Source of the DNA: Rugalucina vietnamica
Taxonomy: Eukaryota > Mollusca > Bivalvia > Lucinida > Lucinidae
Assembly (NCBI GenBank): GCA_964017185.1
Contig: OZ024876.1
Span: 31,492,778 to 31,556,777 of the forward strand
DNA length: 64,000 nucleotides
Direction: 5' to 3'
Both the position numbers and the translations under genes were made by a program. Shown here in pieces: positions 25,501 through 40,000 of the stretch. Position 1 is the first letter of the stretch, and each line of letters opens with the position of its first letter. Below the pieces are notes generated by a model. The model had not been told where the DNA came from, did not search any database, and saw nothing but the letters and a program-made list of their open reading frames with translations.

Positions 25501-28299
25501 ATTTGTGCACTGCTCATTATGATCCTGGGTAGATTCTCTAAGTATGTGCATGCGATTTATGGGGCGTCCTTTTGCACAGAACATGCATGGGGGCCCAGAC
25601 TTTAGGCATATTTTACGAAAATTCACTGGTCTGAAAGAGGGGGTAGGGGAAAATATCCCCAACACAGATAGGGTGATAGTCATTGCTAGGCGATTTAAAT
25701 GATGTTATTTTGTTGTTAGACATTTGATTTAATGATTTTATGGGAGAAATCGGATTGTTCACCAGATTGGACAGAGCTATTATCAATTTTGGCGGATCTA
25801 GCTAAATTAACTGAAAAATGCTCTTAAAACTGTGGATTGCTACCTTAAAGCAATATTCGATTTTTTTAAATTTCCATTTCAAGGTCTCAGTTGCCTTTGA
25901 TCAGGTGGCCCAATGTATGGACATAACTGTTTCGTGATCTGTTGGTCACTCGCACGACCACAGAGTGAGTAAAGCTGGATGCGGTTAGTTGGGGCTCTAT
26001 TCCTTAAAAATTGACCTAAAAATGCCTCGAAACCATATGACTCGTTCTGACTCCTCCTGAAATGCCACTTTTAATGCAAATCCACTTTCTTTGCCTGAAT
26101 TTAATTAGAATTATGTTCAAGAATAGTTTTAGACGAAAATTGCCAGAAACTAGTGCAAAAAATATTTCTTTAAGGTTCCATTCACAGTTTCGTACTTTTG
26201 AGGTGGGCCAAAAATTTCAATATTAAGGGGTAGGGCATGAAATTGGGCTGTAAATTATCCTCTTTCAATAATTTGCCGACATCTTTCCCCAAATCGTATC
26301 AATTATGCCTCAAACATGTGAAAAATACTTATTTTCTATTTTTAGACTGGTAAAAACCGGGATGATATAAGGATCCCGGATCGCTCGCCAGTCATAGCCG
26401 GTGACGCTCTTCACTGTCGACTTTGCAGGGGTTACCTTTGTTCACAAATAGCGAAAAAAGTAGCCGGATGGCACATATTTGTGCACTGCTCATTATGATC
26501 CTGGGTAGATTCTCTAAGTATGTGCATGCGATTTATGGGGCGTCCTTTTGCACAGAACATGCATGGGGGCCCAGACTTTAGGCATATTTTACGAAAATTC
26601 ACTGGTCTGAAAGAGGGGGTAGGGGAAAATATCCCCAACACAGATAGGGTGATAGTCATTGCTAGGCGATTTAAATGATGTTATTTTGTTGTTAGACATT
26701 TGATTTAATGATTTTATGGGAGAAATCGGATTGTTCACCAGATTGGACAGAGCTATTATCAATTTTGGCGGATCTAGCTAAATTAACTGAAAAATGCTCT
26801 TAAAACTGTGGATTGCTACCTTAAAGCAATATTCGATTTTTTTAAATTTCCATTTCAAGGTCTCAGTTGCCTTTGATCAGGTGGCCCAATGTATGGACAT
26901 AACTGTTTCGTGATCTGTTGGTCACTCGCACGACCACAGAGTGAGTAAAGCTGGATGCGGTTAGTTGGGGCTCTATTCCTCAAAAATTGACCTAAAAATG
27001 CCTCGAAACCATATGACTCGTTCTGACTCCTCCTGAAATGCCACTTTTAATGCAAATCCACTTTCTTTGCCTGAATTTAATTAGAATTATGTTCAAGAAT
27101 AGTTTTAGACGAAAATTGCCAGAAACTAGTGCAAAAAATATTTCTTTAAGGTTCCATTCACAGTTTCGTACTTTTGAGGTGGGCCAAAAATTTCAATATT
27201 AAGGGGTAGGGCATGAAATTGGGCTGTAAATTATCCTCTTTCAATAATTTGCCGACATCTTTCCCCAAATCGTATCAATTATGCCTCAAACATGTGAAAA
27301 ATACTTATTTTCTATTTTTAGACTGGTAAAAACCGGGATGATATAAGGATCCCGGATCGCTCGCCAGTCATAGCCGGTGACGCTCTTCACTGTCGACTTT
27401 GCAGGGGTTACCTTTGTTCACAAATAGCGAAAAAAGTAGCCGGATGGCACATATTTGTGCACTGCTCATTATGATCCTGGGTAGATTCTCTAAGTATGTG
27501 CATGCGATTTATGGGGCGTCCTTTTGCACAGAACATGCATGGGGGCCCAGACTTTAGGCATATTTTACGAAAATTCACTGGTCTGAAAGAGGGGGTAGGG
27601 GAAAATATCTCCAACACAGATAGGGTGATAGTCATTGCTAGGCGATTTAAATGATGTTATTTTGTTGTTAGACATTTGATTTAATGATTTTATGGGAGAA
27701 ATCGGATTGTTCACCAGATTGGACAGAGCTATTATCAATTTTGGCGGATCTAGCTAAATTAACTGAAAAATGCTCTTAAAACTGTGGATTGCTACCTTAA
27801 AGCAATATTCGATTTTTTTAAATTTCCATTTCAAGGTCTCAGTTGCCTTTGATCAGGTGGCCCAATGTATGGACATAACTGTTTCGTGATCTGTTGGTCA
27901 CTCGCACGACCACAGAGTGAGTAAAGCTGGATGCGGTTAGTTGGGGCTCTATTCCTCAAAAATTGACCTAAAAATGCCTCGAAACCATATGACTCGTTCT
28001 GACTCCTCCTGAAATGCCACTTTTAATGCAAATCCACTTTCTTTGCCTGAATTTAATTAGAATTATGTTCAAGAATAGTTTTAGACGAAAATTGCCAGAA
28101 ACTAGTGCAAAAAATATTTCTTTAAGGTTCCATTCACAGTTTCGTACTTTTGAGGTGGGCCAAAAATTTCAATATTAAGGGGTAGGGCATGAAATTGGGC
28201 TGTAAATTATCCTCTTTCAATAATTTGCCGACATCTTTCCCCAAATCGTATCAATTATGCCTCAAACATGTGAAAAATACTTATTTTCTATTTTTAGAC
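16587..28299. repeat. Unmarked zone (units 18-29), only private changes
   Basis: Twelve units carry no variant shared with another unit. Private changes are an extra G in unit 24 (run of four G at 23276-23279, making that unit 977 bp), C-to-T at unit position 634 in unit 27 (window 26005) and C-to-T at position 287 in unit 29 (window 27610). The remaining nine look canonical. Without shared markers, block structure cannot be read here. Confidence 0.8.
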
Positions 28300-31200
28300 T
28301 GGTAAAAACCGGGATGATATAAGGATCCCGGATCGCTCGCCAGTCATAGCCGGTGACGCTCTTCACTGTCGACTTTGCAGGGGTTACCTTTGTTCACAAA
28401 TAGCGAAAAAAGTAGCCGGATGGCACATATTTGTGCACTGCTCATTATGATCCTGGGTAGATTCTCTAAGTATGTGCATGCGATTTATGGGGCGTCCTTT
28501 TGCACAGAACATGCATGGGGGCCCAGACTTTAGGCATATTTTACGAAAATTCACTGGTCTGAAAGAGGGGGTAGGGGAAAATATCCCCAACACAGATAGG
28601 GTGATAGTCATTGCTAGGCGATTTAAATGATGTTATTTTGTTGTTAGACATTTGATTTAATGATTTTATGGGAGAAATCGGATTGTTCACCAGATTGGAC
28701 AGAGCTATTATCAATTTTGGCGGATCTAGCTAAATTAACTGAAAAATGCTCTTAAAACTGTGGATTGCTACCTTAAAGCAATATTCGATTTTTTTAAATT
28801 TCCATTTCAAGGTCTCAGTTGCCTTTGATCAGGTGGCCCAATGTATGGACATAACTGTTTCGTGATCTGTTGGTCACTCGCACGACCACAGAGTGAGTAA
28901 AGCTGGATGCGGTTAGTTGGGGCTCTATTCCTCAAAAATTGACCTAAAAATGCCTCGAAACCATATGACTCGTTCTGACTCCTCCTGAAATGCCACTTTT
29001 AATGCAAATCCACTTTCTTTGCCTGAATTTAATTAGAATTATGTTCAAGACTAGTTTTAGACGAAAATTGCCAGAAACTAGTGCAAAAAATATTTCTTTA
29101 AGGTTCCATTCACAGTTTCGTACTTTTGAGGTGGGCCAAAAATTTCAATATTAAGGGGTAGGGCATGAAATTGGGCTGTAAATTATCCTCTTTCAATAAT
29201 TTGCCGACATCTTTCCCCAAATCGTATCAATTATGCCTCAAACATGTGAAAAATACTTATTTTCTATTTTTAGACTGGTAAAAACCGGGATGATATAAGG
29301 ATCCCGGATCGCTCGCCAGTCATAGCCGGTGACGCTCTTCACTGTCGACTTTGCAGGGGTTACCTTTGTTCACAAATAGCGAAAAAAGTAGCCGGATGGC
29401 ACATATTTGTGCACTGCTCATTATGATCCTGGGTAGATTCTCTAAGTATGTGCATGCGATTTATGGGGCGTCCTTTTGCACAGAACATGCATGGGGGCCC
29501 AGACTTTAGGCATATTTTACGAAAATTCACTGGTCTGAAAGAGGGGGTAGGGGAAAATATCCCCAACACAGATAGGGTGATAGTCATTGCTAGGCGATTT
29601 AAATGATGTTATTTTGTTGTTAGACATTTGATTTAATGATTTTATGGGAGAAATCGGATTGTTCACCAGATTGGACAGAGCTATTATCAATTTTGGCGGA
29701 TCTAGCTAAATTAACTGAAAAATGCTCTTAAAACTGTGGATTGCTACCTTAAAGCAATATTCGATTTTTTTAAATTTCCATTTCAAGGTCTCAGTTGCCT
29801 TTGATCAGGTGGCCCAATGTATGGACATAACTGTTTCGTGATCTGTTGGTCACTCGCACGACCACAGAGTGAGTAAAGCTGGATGCGGTTAGTTGGGGCT
29901 CTATTCCTCAAAAATTGACCTAAAAATGCCTCGAAACCATATGACTCGTTCTGACTCCTCCTGAAATGCCACTTTTAATGCAAATCCACTTTCTTTGCCT
30001 GAATTTAATTAGAATTATGTTCAAGAATAGTTTTAGACGAAAATTGCCAGAAACTAGTGCAAAAAATATTTCTTTAAGGTTCCATTCACAGTTTCGTACT
30101 TTTGAGGTGGGCCAAAAATTTCAATATTAAGGGGTAGGGCATGAAATTGGGCTGTAAATTATCCTCTTTCAATAATTTGCCGACATCTTTCCCCAAATCG
30201 TATCAATTATGCCTCAAACATGTGAAAAATACTTATTTTCTATTTTTAGACTGGTAAAAACCGGGATGATATAAGGATCCCGGATCGCTCGCCAGTCATA
30301 GCCGGTGACGCTCTTCACTGTCGACTTTGCAGGGGTTACCTTTGTTCACAAATAGCGAAAAAAGTAGCCGGATGGCACATATTTGTGCACTGCTCATTAT
30401 GATCCTGGGTAGATTCTCTAAGTATGTGCATGCGATTTATGGGGCGTCCTTTTGCACAGAACATGCATGGGGGCCCAGACTTTAGGCATATTTTACGAAA
30501 ATTCACTGGTCTGAAAGAGGGGGTAGGGGAAAATATCCCCAACACAGATAGGGTGATAGTCATTGCTAGGCGATTTAAATGATGTTATTTTGTTGTTAGA
30601 CATTTGATTTAATGATTTTATGGGAGAAATCGGATTGTTCACCAGATTGGACAGAGCTATTATCAATTTTGGCGGATCTAGCTAAATTAACTGAAAAATG
30701 CTCTTAAAACTGTGGATTGCTACCTTAAAGCAATATTCGATTTTTTTAAATTTCCATTTCAAGGTCTCAGTTGCCTTTGATCAGGTGGCCCAATGTATGG
30801 ACATAACTGTTTCGTGATCTGTTGGTCACTCGCACGACCACAGAGTGAGTAAAGCTGGATGCGGTTAGTTGGGGCTCTATTCCTCAAAAATTGACCTAAA
30901 AATGCCTCGAAACCATATGACTCGTTCTGACTCCTCCTGAAATGCCACTTTTAATGCAAATCCACTTTCTTTGCCTGAATTTAATTAGAATTATGTTCAA
31001 GAATAGTTTTAGACGAAAATTGCCAGAAACTAGTGCAAAAAATATTTCTTTAAGGTTCCATTCACAGTTTCGTACTTTTGAGGTGGGCCAAAAATTTCAA
31101 TATTAAGGGGTAGGGCATGAAATTGGGCTGTAAATTATCCTCTTTCAATAATTTGCCGACATCTTTCCCCAAATCGTATCAATTATGCCTCAAACATGTG

Positions 31201-34200
31201 AAAAATACTTATTTTCTATTTTTAGACTGGTAAAAACCGGGATGATATAAGGATCCCGGATCGCTCGCCAGTCATAGCCGGTGACGCTCTTCACTGTCGA
31301 CTTTGCAGGGGTTACCTTTGTTCACAAATAGCGAAAAAAGTAGCCGGATGGCACATATTTGTGCACTGCTCATTATGATCCTGGGTAGATTCTCTAAGTA
31401 TGTGCATGCGATTTATGGGGCGTCCTTTTGCACAGAACATGCATGGGGGCCCAGACTTTAGGCATATTTTACGAAAATTCACTGGTCTGAAAGAGGGGGT
31501 AGGGGAAAATATCCCCAACACAGATAGGGTGATAGTCATTGCTAGGCGATTTAAATGATGTTATTTTGTTGTTAGACATTTGATTTAATGATTTTATGGG
31601 AGAAATCGGATTGTTCACCAGATTGGACAGAGCTATTATCAATTTTGGCGGATCTAGCTAAATTAACTGAAAAATGCTCTTAAAACTGTGGATTGCTACC
31701 TTAAAGCAATATTCGATTTTTTTAAATTTCCATTTCAAGGTCTCAGTTGCCTTTGATCAGGTGGCCCAATGTATGGACATAACTGTTTCGTGATCTGTTG
31801 GTCACTCGCACGACCACAGAGTGAGTAAAGCTGGATGCGGTTAGTTGGGGCTCTATTCCTCAAAAATTGACCTAAAAATGCCTCGAAACCATATGACTCG
31901 TTCTGACTCCTCCTGAAATGCCACTTTTAATGCAAATCCACTTTCTTTGCCTGAATTTAATTAGAATTATGTTCAAGAATAGTTTTAGACGAAAATTGCC
32001 AGAAACTAGTGCAAAAAATATTTCTTTAAGGTTCCATTCACAGTTTCGTACTTTTGAGGTGGGCCAAAAATTTCAATATTAAGGGGTAGGGCATGAAATT
32101 GGGCTGTAAATTATCCTCTTTCAATAATTTGCCGACATCTTTCCCCAAATCGTATCAATTATGCCTCAAACATGTGAAAAATACTTATTTTCTATTTTTA
32201 GACTGGTAAAAACCGGGATGATATAAGGATCCCGGATCGCTCGCCAGTCATAGCCGGTGACGCTCTTCACTGTCGACTTTGCAGGGGTTACCTTTGTTCA
32301 CAAATAGCGAAAAAAGTAGCCGGATGGCACATATTTGTGCACTGCTCATTATGATCCTGGGTAGATTCTCTAAGTATGTGCATGCGATTTATGGGGCGTC
32401 CTTTTGCACAGAACATGCATGGGGGCCCAGACTTTAGGCATATTTTACGAAAATTCACTGGTCTGAAAGAGGGGGTAGGGGAAAATATCCCCAACACAGA
32501 TAGGGTGATAGTCATTGCTAGGCGATTTAAATGATGTTATTTTGTTGTTAGACATTTGATTTAATGATTTTATGGGAGAAATCGGATTGTTCACCAGATT
32601 GGACAGAGCTATTATCAATTTTGGCGGATCTAGCTAAATTAACTGAAAAATGCTCTTAAAACTGTGGATTGCTACCTTAAAGCAATATTCGATTTTTTTA
32701 AATTTCCATTTCAAGGTCTCAGTTGCCTTTGATCAGGTGGCCCAATGTATGGACATAACTGTTTCGTGATCTGTTGGTCACTCGCACGACCACAGAGTGA
32801 GTAAAGCTGGATGCGGTTAGTTGGGGCTCTATTCCTCAAAAATTGACCTAAAAATGCCTCGAAACCATATGACTCGTTCTGACTCCTCCTGAAATGCCAC
32901 TTTTAATGCAAATCCACTTTCTTTGCCTGAATTTAATTAGAATTATGTTCAAGACTAGTTTTAGACGAAAATTGCCAGAAACTAGTGCAAAAAATATTTC
33001 TTTAAGGTTCCATTCACAGTTTCGTACTTTTGAGGTGGGCCAAAAATTTCAATATTAAGGGGTAGGGCATGAAATTGGGCTGTAAATTATCCTCTTTCAA
33101 TAATTTGCCGACATCTTTCCCCAAATCGTATCAATTATGCCTCAAACATGTGAAAAATACTTATTTTCTATTTTTAGACTGGTAAAAACCGGGATGATAT
33201 AAGGATCCCGGATCGCTCGCCAGTCATAGCCGGTGACGCTCTTCACTGTCGACTTTGCAGGGGTTACCTTTGTTCACAAATAGCGAAAAAAGTAGCCGGA
33301 TGGCACATATTTGTGCACTGCTCATTATGATCCTGGGTAGATTCTCTAAGTATGTGCATGCGATTTATGGGGCGTCCTTTTGCACAGAACATGCATGGGG
33401 GCCCAGACTTTAGGCATATTTTACGAAAATTCACTGGTCTGAAAGAGGGGGTAGGGGAAAATATCCCCAACACAGATAGGGTGATAGTCATTGCTAGGCG
33501 ATTTAAATGATGTTATTTTGTTGTTAGACATTTGATTTAATGATTTTATGGGAGAAATCGGATTGTTCACCAGATTGGACAGAGCTATTATCAATTTTGG
33601 CGGATCTAGCTAAATTAACTGAAAAATGCTCTTAAAACTGTGGATTGCTACCTTAAAGCAATATTCGATTTTTTTAAATTTCCATTTCAAGGTCTCAGTT
33701 GCCTTTGATCAGGTGGCCCAATGTATGGACATAACTGTTTCGTGATCTGTTGGTCACTCGCACGACCACAGAGTGAGTAAAGCTGGATGCGGTTAGTTGG
33801 GGCTCTATTCCTCAAAAATTGACCTAAAAATGCCTCGAAACCATATGACTCGTTCTGACTCCTCCTGAAATGCCACTTTTAATGCAAATCCACTTTCTTT
33901 GCCTGAATTTAATTAGAATTATGTTCAAGAATAGTTTTAGACGAAAATTGCCAGAAACTAGTGCAAAAAATATTTCTTTAAGGTTCCATTCACAGTTTCG
34001 TACTTTTGAGGTGGGCCAAAAATTTCAATATTAAGGGGTAGGGCATGAAATTGGGCTGTAAATTATCCTCTTTCAATAATTTGCCGACATCTTTCCCCAA
34101 ATCGTATCAATTATGCCTCAAACATGTGAAAAATACTTATTTTCTATTTTTAGACTGGTAAAAACCGGGATGATATAAGGATCCCGGATCGCTCGCCAGT

Positions 34201-37083
34201 CATAGCCGGTGACGCTCTTCACTGTCGACTTTGCAGGGGTTACCTTTGTTCACAAATAGCGAAAAAAGTAGCCGGATGGCACATATTTGTGCACTGCTCA
34301 TTATGATCCTGGGTAGATTCTCTAAGTATGTGCATGCGATTTATGGGGCGTCCTTTTGCACAGAACATGCATGGGGGCCCAGACTTTAGGCATATTTTAC
34401 GAAAATTCACTGGTCTGAAAGAGGGGGTAGGGGAAAATATCCCCAACACAGATAGGGTGATAGTCATTGCTAGGCGATTTAAATGATGTTATTTTGTTGT
34501 TAGACATTTGATTTAATGATTTTATGGGAGAAATCGGATTGTTCACCAGATTGGACAGAGCTATTATCAATTTTGGCGGATCTAGCTAAATTAACTGAAA
34601 AATGCTCTTAAAACTGTGGATTGCTACCTTAAAGCAATATTCGATTTTTTTAAATTTCCATTTCAAGGTCTCAGTTGCCTTTGATCAGGTGGCCCAATGT
34701 ATGGACATAACTGTTTCGTGATCTGTTGGTCACTCGCACGACCACAGAGTGAGTAAAGCTGGATGCGGTTAGTTGGGGCTCTATTCCTCAAAAATTGACC
34801 TAAAAATGCCTCGAAACCATATGACTCGTTCTGACTCCTCCTGAAATGCCACTTTTAATGCAAATCCACTTTCTTTGCCTGAATTTAATTAGAATTATGT
34901 TCAAGAATAGTTTTAGACGAAAATTGCCAGAAACTAGTGCAAAAAATATTTCTTTAAGGTTCCATTCACAGTTTCGTACTTTTGAGGTGGGCCAAAAATT
35001 TCAATATTAAGGGGTAGGGCATGAAATTGGGCTGTAAATTATCCTCTTTCAATAATTTGCCGACATCTTTCCCCAAATCGTATCAATTATGCCTCAAACA
35101 TGTGAAAAATACTTATTTTCTATTTTTAGACTGGTAAAAACCGGGATGATATAAGGATCCCGGATCGCTCGCCAGTCATAGCCGGTGACGCTCTTCACTG
35201 TCGACTTTGCAGGGGTTACCTTTGTTCACAAATAGCGAAAAAAGTAGCCGGATGGCACATATTTGTGCACTGCTCATTATGATCCTGGGTAGATTCTCTA
35301 AGTATGTGCATGCGATTTATGGGGCGTCCTTTTGCACAGAACATGCATGGGGGCCCAGACTTTAGGCATATTTTACGAAAATTCACTGGTCTGAAAGAGG
35401 GGGTAGGGGAAAATATCCCCAACACAGATAGGGTGATAGTCATTGCTAGGCGATTTAAATGATGTTATTTTGTTGTTAGACATTTGATTTAATGATTTTA
35501 TGGGAGAAATCGGATTGTTCACCAGATTGGACAGAGCTATTATCAATTTTGGCGGATCTAGCTAAATTAACTGAAAAATGCTCTTAAAACTGTGGATTGC
35601 TACCTTAAAGCAATATTCGATTTTTTTAAATTTCCATTTCAAGGTCTCAGTTGCCTTTGATCAGGTGGCCCAATGTATGGACATAACTGTTTCGTGATCT
35701 GTTGGTCACTCGCACGACCACAGAGTGAGTAAAGCTGGATGCGGTTAGTTGGGGCTCTATTCCTCAAAAATTGACCTAAAAATGCCTCGAAACCATATGA
35801 CTCGTTCTGACTCCTCCTGAAATGCCACTTTTAATGCAAATCCACTTTCTTTGCCTGAATTTAATTAGAATTATGTTCAAGACTAGTTTTAGACGAAAAT
35901 TGCCAGAAACTAGTGCAAAAAATATTTCTTTAAGGTTCCATTCACAGTTTCGTACTTTTGAGGTGGGCCAAAAATTTCAATATTAAGGGGTAGGGCATGA
36001 AATTGGGCTGTAAATTATCCTCTTTCAATAATTTGCCGACATCTTTCCCCAAATCGTATCAATTATGCCTCAAACATGTGAAAAATACTTATTTTCTATT
36101 TTTAGACTGGTAAAAACCGGGATGATATAAGGATCCCGGATCGCTCGCCAGTCATAGCCGGTGACGCTCTTCACTGTCGACTTTGCAGGGGTTACCTTTG
36201 TTCACAAATAGCGAAAAAAGTAGCCGGATGGCACATATTTGTGCACTGCTCATTATGATCCTGGGTAGATTCTCTAAGTATGTGCATGCGATTTATGGGG
36301 CGTCCTTTTGCACAGAACATGCATGGGGGCCCAGACTTTAGGCATATTTTACGAAAATTCACTGGTCTGAAAGAGGGGGTAGGGGAAAATATCCCCAACA
36401 CAGATAGGGTGATAGTCATTGCTAGGCGATTTAAATGATGTTATTTTGTTGTTAGACATTTGATTTAATGATTTTATGGGAGAAATCGGATTGTTCACCA
36501 GATTGGACAGAGCTATTATCAATTTTGGCGGATCTAGCTAAATTAACTGAAAAATGCTCTTAAAACTGTGGATTGCTACCTTAAAGCAATATTCGATTTT
36601 TTTAAATTTCCATTTCAAGGTCTCAGTTGCCTTTGATCAGGTGGCCCAATGTATGGACATAACTGTTTCGTGATCTGTTGGTCACTCGCACGACCACAGA
36701 GTGAGTAAAGCTGGATGCGGTTAGTTGGGGCTCTATTCCTCAAAAATTGACCTAAAAATGCCTCGAAACCATATGACTCGTTCTGACTCCTCCTGAAATG
36801 CCACTTTTAATGCAAATCCACTTTCTTTGCCTGAATTTAATTAGAATTATGTTCAAGAATAGTTTTAGACGAAAATTGCCAGAAACTAGTGCAAAAAATA
36901 TTTCTTTAAGGTTCCATTCACAGTTTCGTACTTTTGAGGTGGGCCAAAAATTTCAATATTAAGGGGTAGGGCATGAAATTGGGCTGTAAATTATCCTCTT
37001 TCAATAATTTGCCGACATCTTTCCCCAAATCGTATCAATTATGCCTCAAACATGTGAAAAATACTTATTTTCTATTTTTAGAC
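28300..37083. repeat. Irregularly marked zone (units 30-38)
   Basis: An A-to-C change at unit position 752 appears in units 30, 34 and 37 (windows 29051, 32955 and 35883). The next carrier is unit 39. Spacings are thus 4, 3 and 2 units. The change creates a second ACTAGT 27 bp upstream of the one present in all units. The other units of the zone look canonical. Confidence 0.85.
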
Positions 37084-40000
37084 TGGTAAAAACCGGGATG
37101 ATATAAGGATCCCGGATCGCTCGCCAGTCATAGCCGGTGACGCTCTTCACTGTCGACTTTGCAGGGGTTACCTTTGTTCACAAATAGCGAAAAAAGTAGC
37201 CGGATGGCACATATTTGTGCACTGCTCATTATGATCCTGGGTAGATTCTCTAAGTATGTGCATGCGATTTATGGGGCGTCCTTTTGCACAGAACATGCAT
37301 GGGGGCCCAGACTTTAGGCATATTTTACGAAAATTCACTGGTCTGAAAGAGGGGGTAGGGGAAAATATCCCCAACACAGATAGGGTGATAGTCATTGCTA
37401 GGCGATTTAAATGATGTTATTTTGTTGTTAGACATTTGATTTAATGATTTTATGGGAGAAATCGGATTGTTCACCAGATTGGACAGAGCTATTATCAATT
37501 TTGGCGGATCTAGCTAAATTAACTGAAAAATGCTCTTAAAACTGTGGATTGCTACCTTAAAGCAATATTCGATTTTTTTAAATTTCCATTTCAAGGTCTC
37601 AGTTGCCTTTGATCAGGTGGCCCAATGTATGGACATAACTGTTTCGTGATCTGTTGGTCACTCGCACGACCACAGAGTGAGTAAAGCTGGATGCGGTTAG
37701 TTGGGGCTCTATTCCTCAAAAATTGACCTAAAAATGCCTCGAAACCATATGACTCGTTCTGACTCCTCCTGAAATGCCACTTTTAATGCAAATCCACTTT
37801 CTTTGCCTGAATTTAATTAGAATTATGTTCAAGACTAGTTTTAGACGAAAATTGCCAGAAACTAGTGCAAAAAATATTTCTTTAAGGTTCCATTCACAGT
37901 TTCGTACTTTTGAGGTGGGCCAAAAATTTCAATATTAAGGGGTAGGGCATGAAATTGGGCTGTAAATTATCCTCTTTCAATAATTTGCCGACATCTTTCC
38001 CCAAATCGTATCAATTATGCCTCAAACATGTGAAAAATACTTATTTTCTATTTTTAGACTGGTAAAAACCGGGATGATATAAGGATCCCGGATCGCTCGC
38101 CAGTCATAGCCGGTGACGCTCTTCACTGTCGACTTTGCAGGGGTTACCTTTGTTCACAAATAGCGAAAAAAGTAGCCGGATGGCACATATTTGTGCACTG
38201 CTCATTATGATCCTGGGTAGATTCTCTAAGTATGTGCATGCGATTTATGGGGCGTCCTTTTGCACAGAACATGCATGGGGGCCCAGACTTTAGGCATATT
38301 TTACGAAAATTCACTGGTCTGAAAGAGGGGGTAGGGGAAAATATCCCCAACACAGATAGGGTGATAGTCATTGCTAGGCGATTTAAATGATGTTATTTTG
38401 TTGTTAGACATTTGATTTAATGATTTTATGGGAGAAATCGGATTGTTCACCAGATTGGACAGAGCTATTATCAATTTTGGCGGATCTAGCTAAATTAACT
38501 GAAAAATGCTCTTAAAACTGTGGATTGCTACCTTAAAGCAATATTCGATTTTTTTAAATTTCCATTTCAAGGTCTCAGTTGCCTTTGATCAGGTGGCCCA
38601 ATGTATGGACATAACTGTTTCGTGATCTGTTGGTCACTCGCACGACCACAGAGTGAGTAAAGCTGGATGCGGTTAGTTGGGGCTCTATTCCTCAAAAATT
38701 GACCTAAAAATGCCTCGAAACCATATGACTCGTTCTGACTCCTCCTGAAATGCCACTTTTAATGCAAATCCACTTTCTTTGCCTGAATTTAATTAGAATT
38801 ATGTTCAAGAATAGTTTTAGACGAAAATTGCCAGAAACTAGTGCAAAAAATATTTCTTTAAGGTTCCATTCACAGTTTCGTACTTTTGAGGTGGGCCAAA
38901 AATTTCAATATTAAGGGGTAGGGCATGAAATTGGGCTGTAAATTATCCTCTTTCAATAATTTGCCGACATCTTTCCCCAAATCGTATCAATTATGCCTCA
39001 AACATGTGAAAAATACTTATTTTCTATTTTTAGACTGGTAAAAACCGGGATGATATAAGGATCCCGGATCGCTCGCCAGTCATAGCCGGTGACGCTCTTC
39101 ACTGTCGACTTTGCAGGGGTTACCTTTGTTCACAAATAGCGAAAAAAGTAGCCGGATGGCACATATTTGTGCACTGCTCATTATGATCCTGGGTAGATTC
39201 TCTAAGTATGTGCATGCGATTTATGGGGCGTCCTTTTGCACAGAACATGCATGGGGGCCCAGACTTTAGGCATATTTTACGAAAATTCACTGGTCTGAAA
39301 GAGGGGGTAGGGGAAAATATCCCCAACACAGATAGGGTGATAGTCATTGCTAGGCGATTTAAATGATGTTATTTTGTTGTTAGACATTTGATTTAATGAT
39401 TTTATGGGAGAAATCGGATTGTTCACCAGATTGGACAGAGCTATTATCAATTTTGGCGGATCTAGCTAAATTAACTGAAAAATGCTCTTAAAACTGTGGA
39501 TTGCTACCTTAAAGCAATATTCGATTTTTTTAAATTTCCATTTCAAGGTCTCAGTTGCCTTTGATCAGGTGGCCCAATGTATGGACATAACTGTTTCGTG
39601 ATCTGTTGGTCACTCGCACGACCACAGAGTGAGTAAAGCTGGATGCGGTTAGTTGGGGCTCTATTCCTCAAAAATTGACCTAAAAATGCCTCGAAACCAT
39701 ATGACTCGTTCTGACTCCTCCTGAAATGCCACTTTTAATGCAAATCCACTTTCTTTGCCTGAATTTAATTAGAATTATGTTCAAGAATAGTTTTAGACGA
39801 AAATTGCCAGAAACTAGTGCAAAAAATATTTCTTTAAGGTTCCATTCACAGTTTCGTACTTTTGAGGTGGGCCAAAAATTTCAATATTAAGGGGTAGGGC
39901 ATGAAATTGGGCTGTAAATTATCCTCTTTCAATAATTTGCCGACATCTTTCCCCAAATCGTATCAATTATGCCTCAAACATGTGAAAAATACTTATTTTC

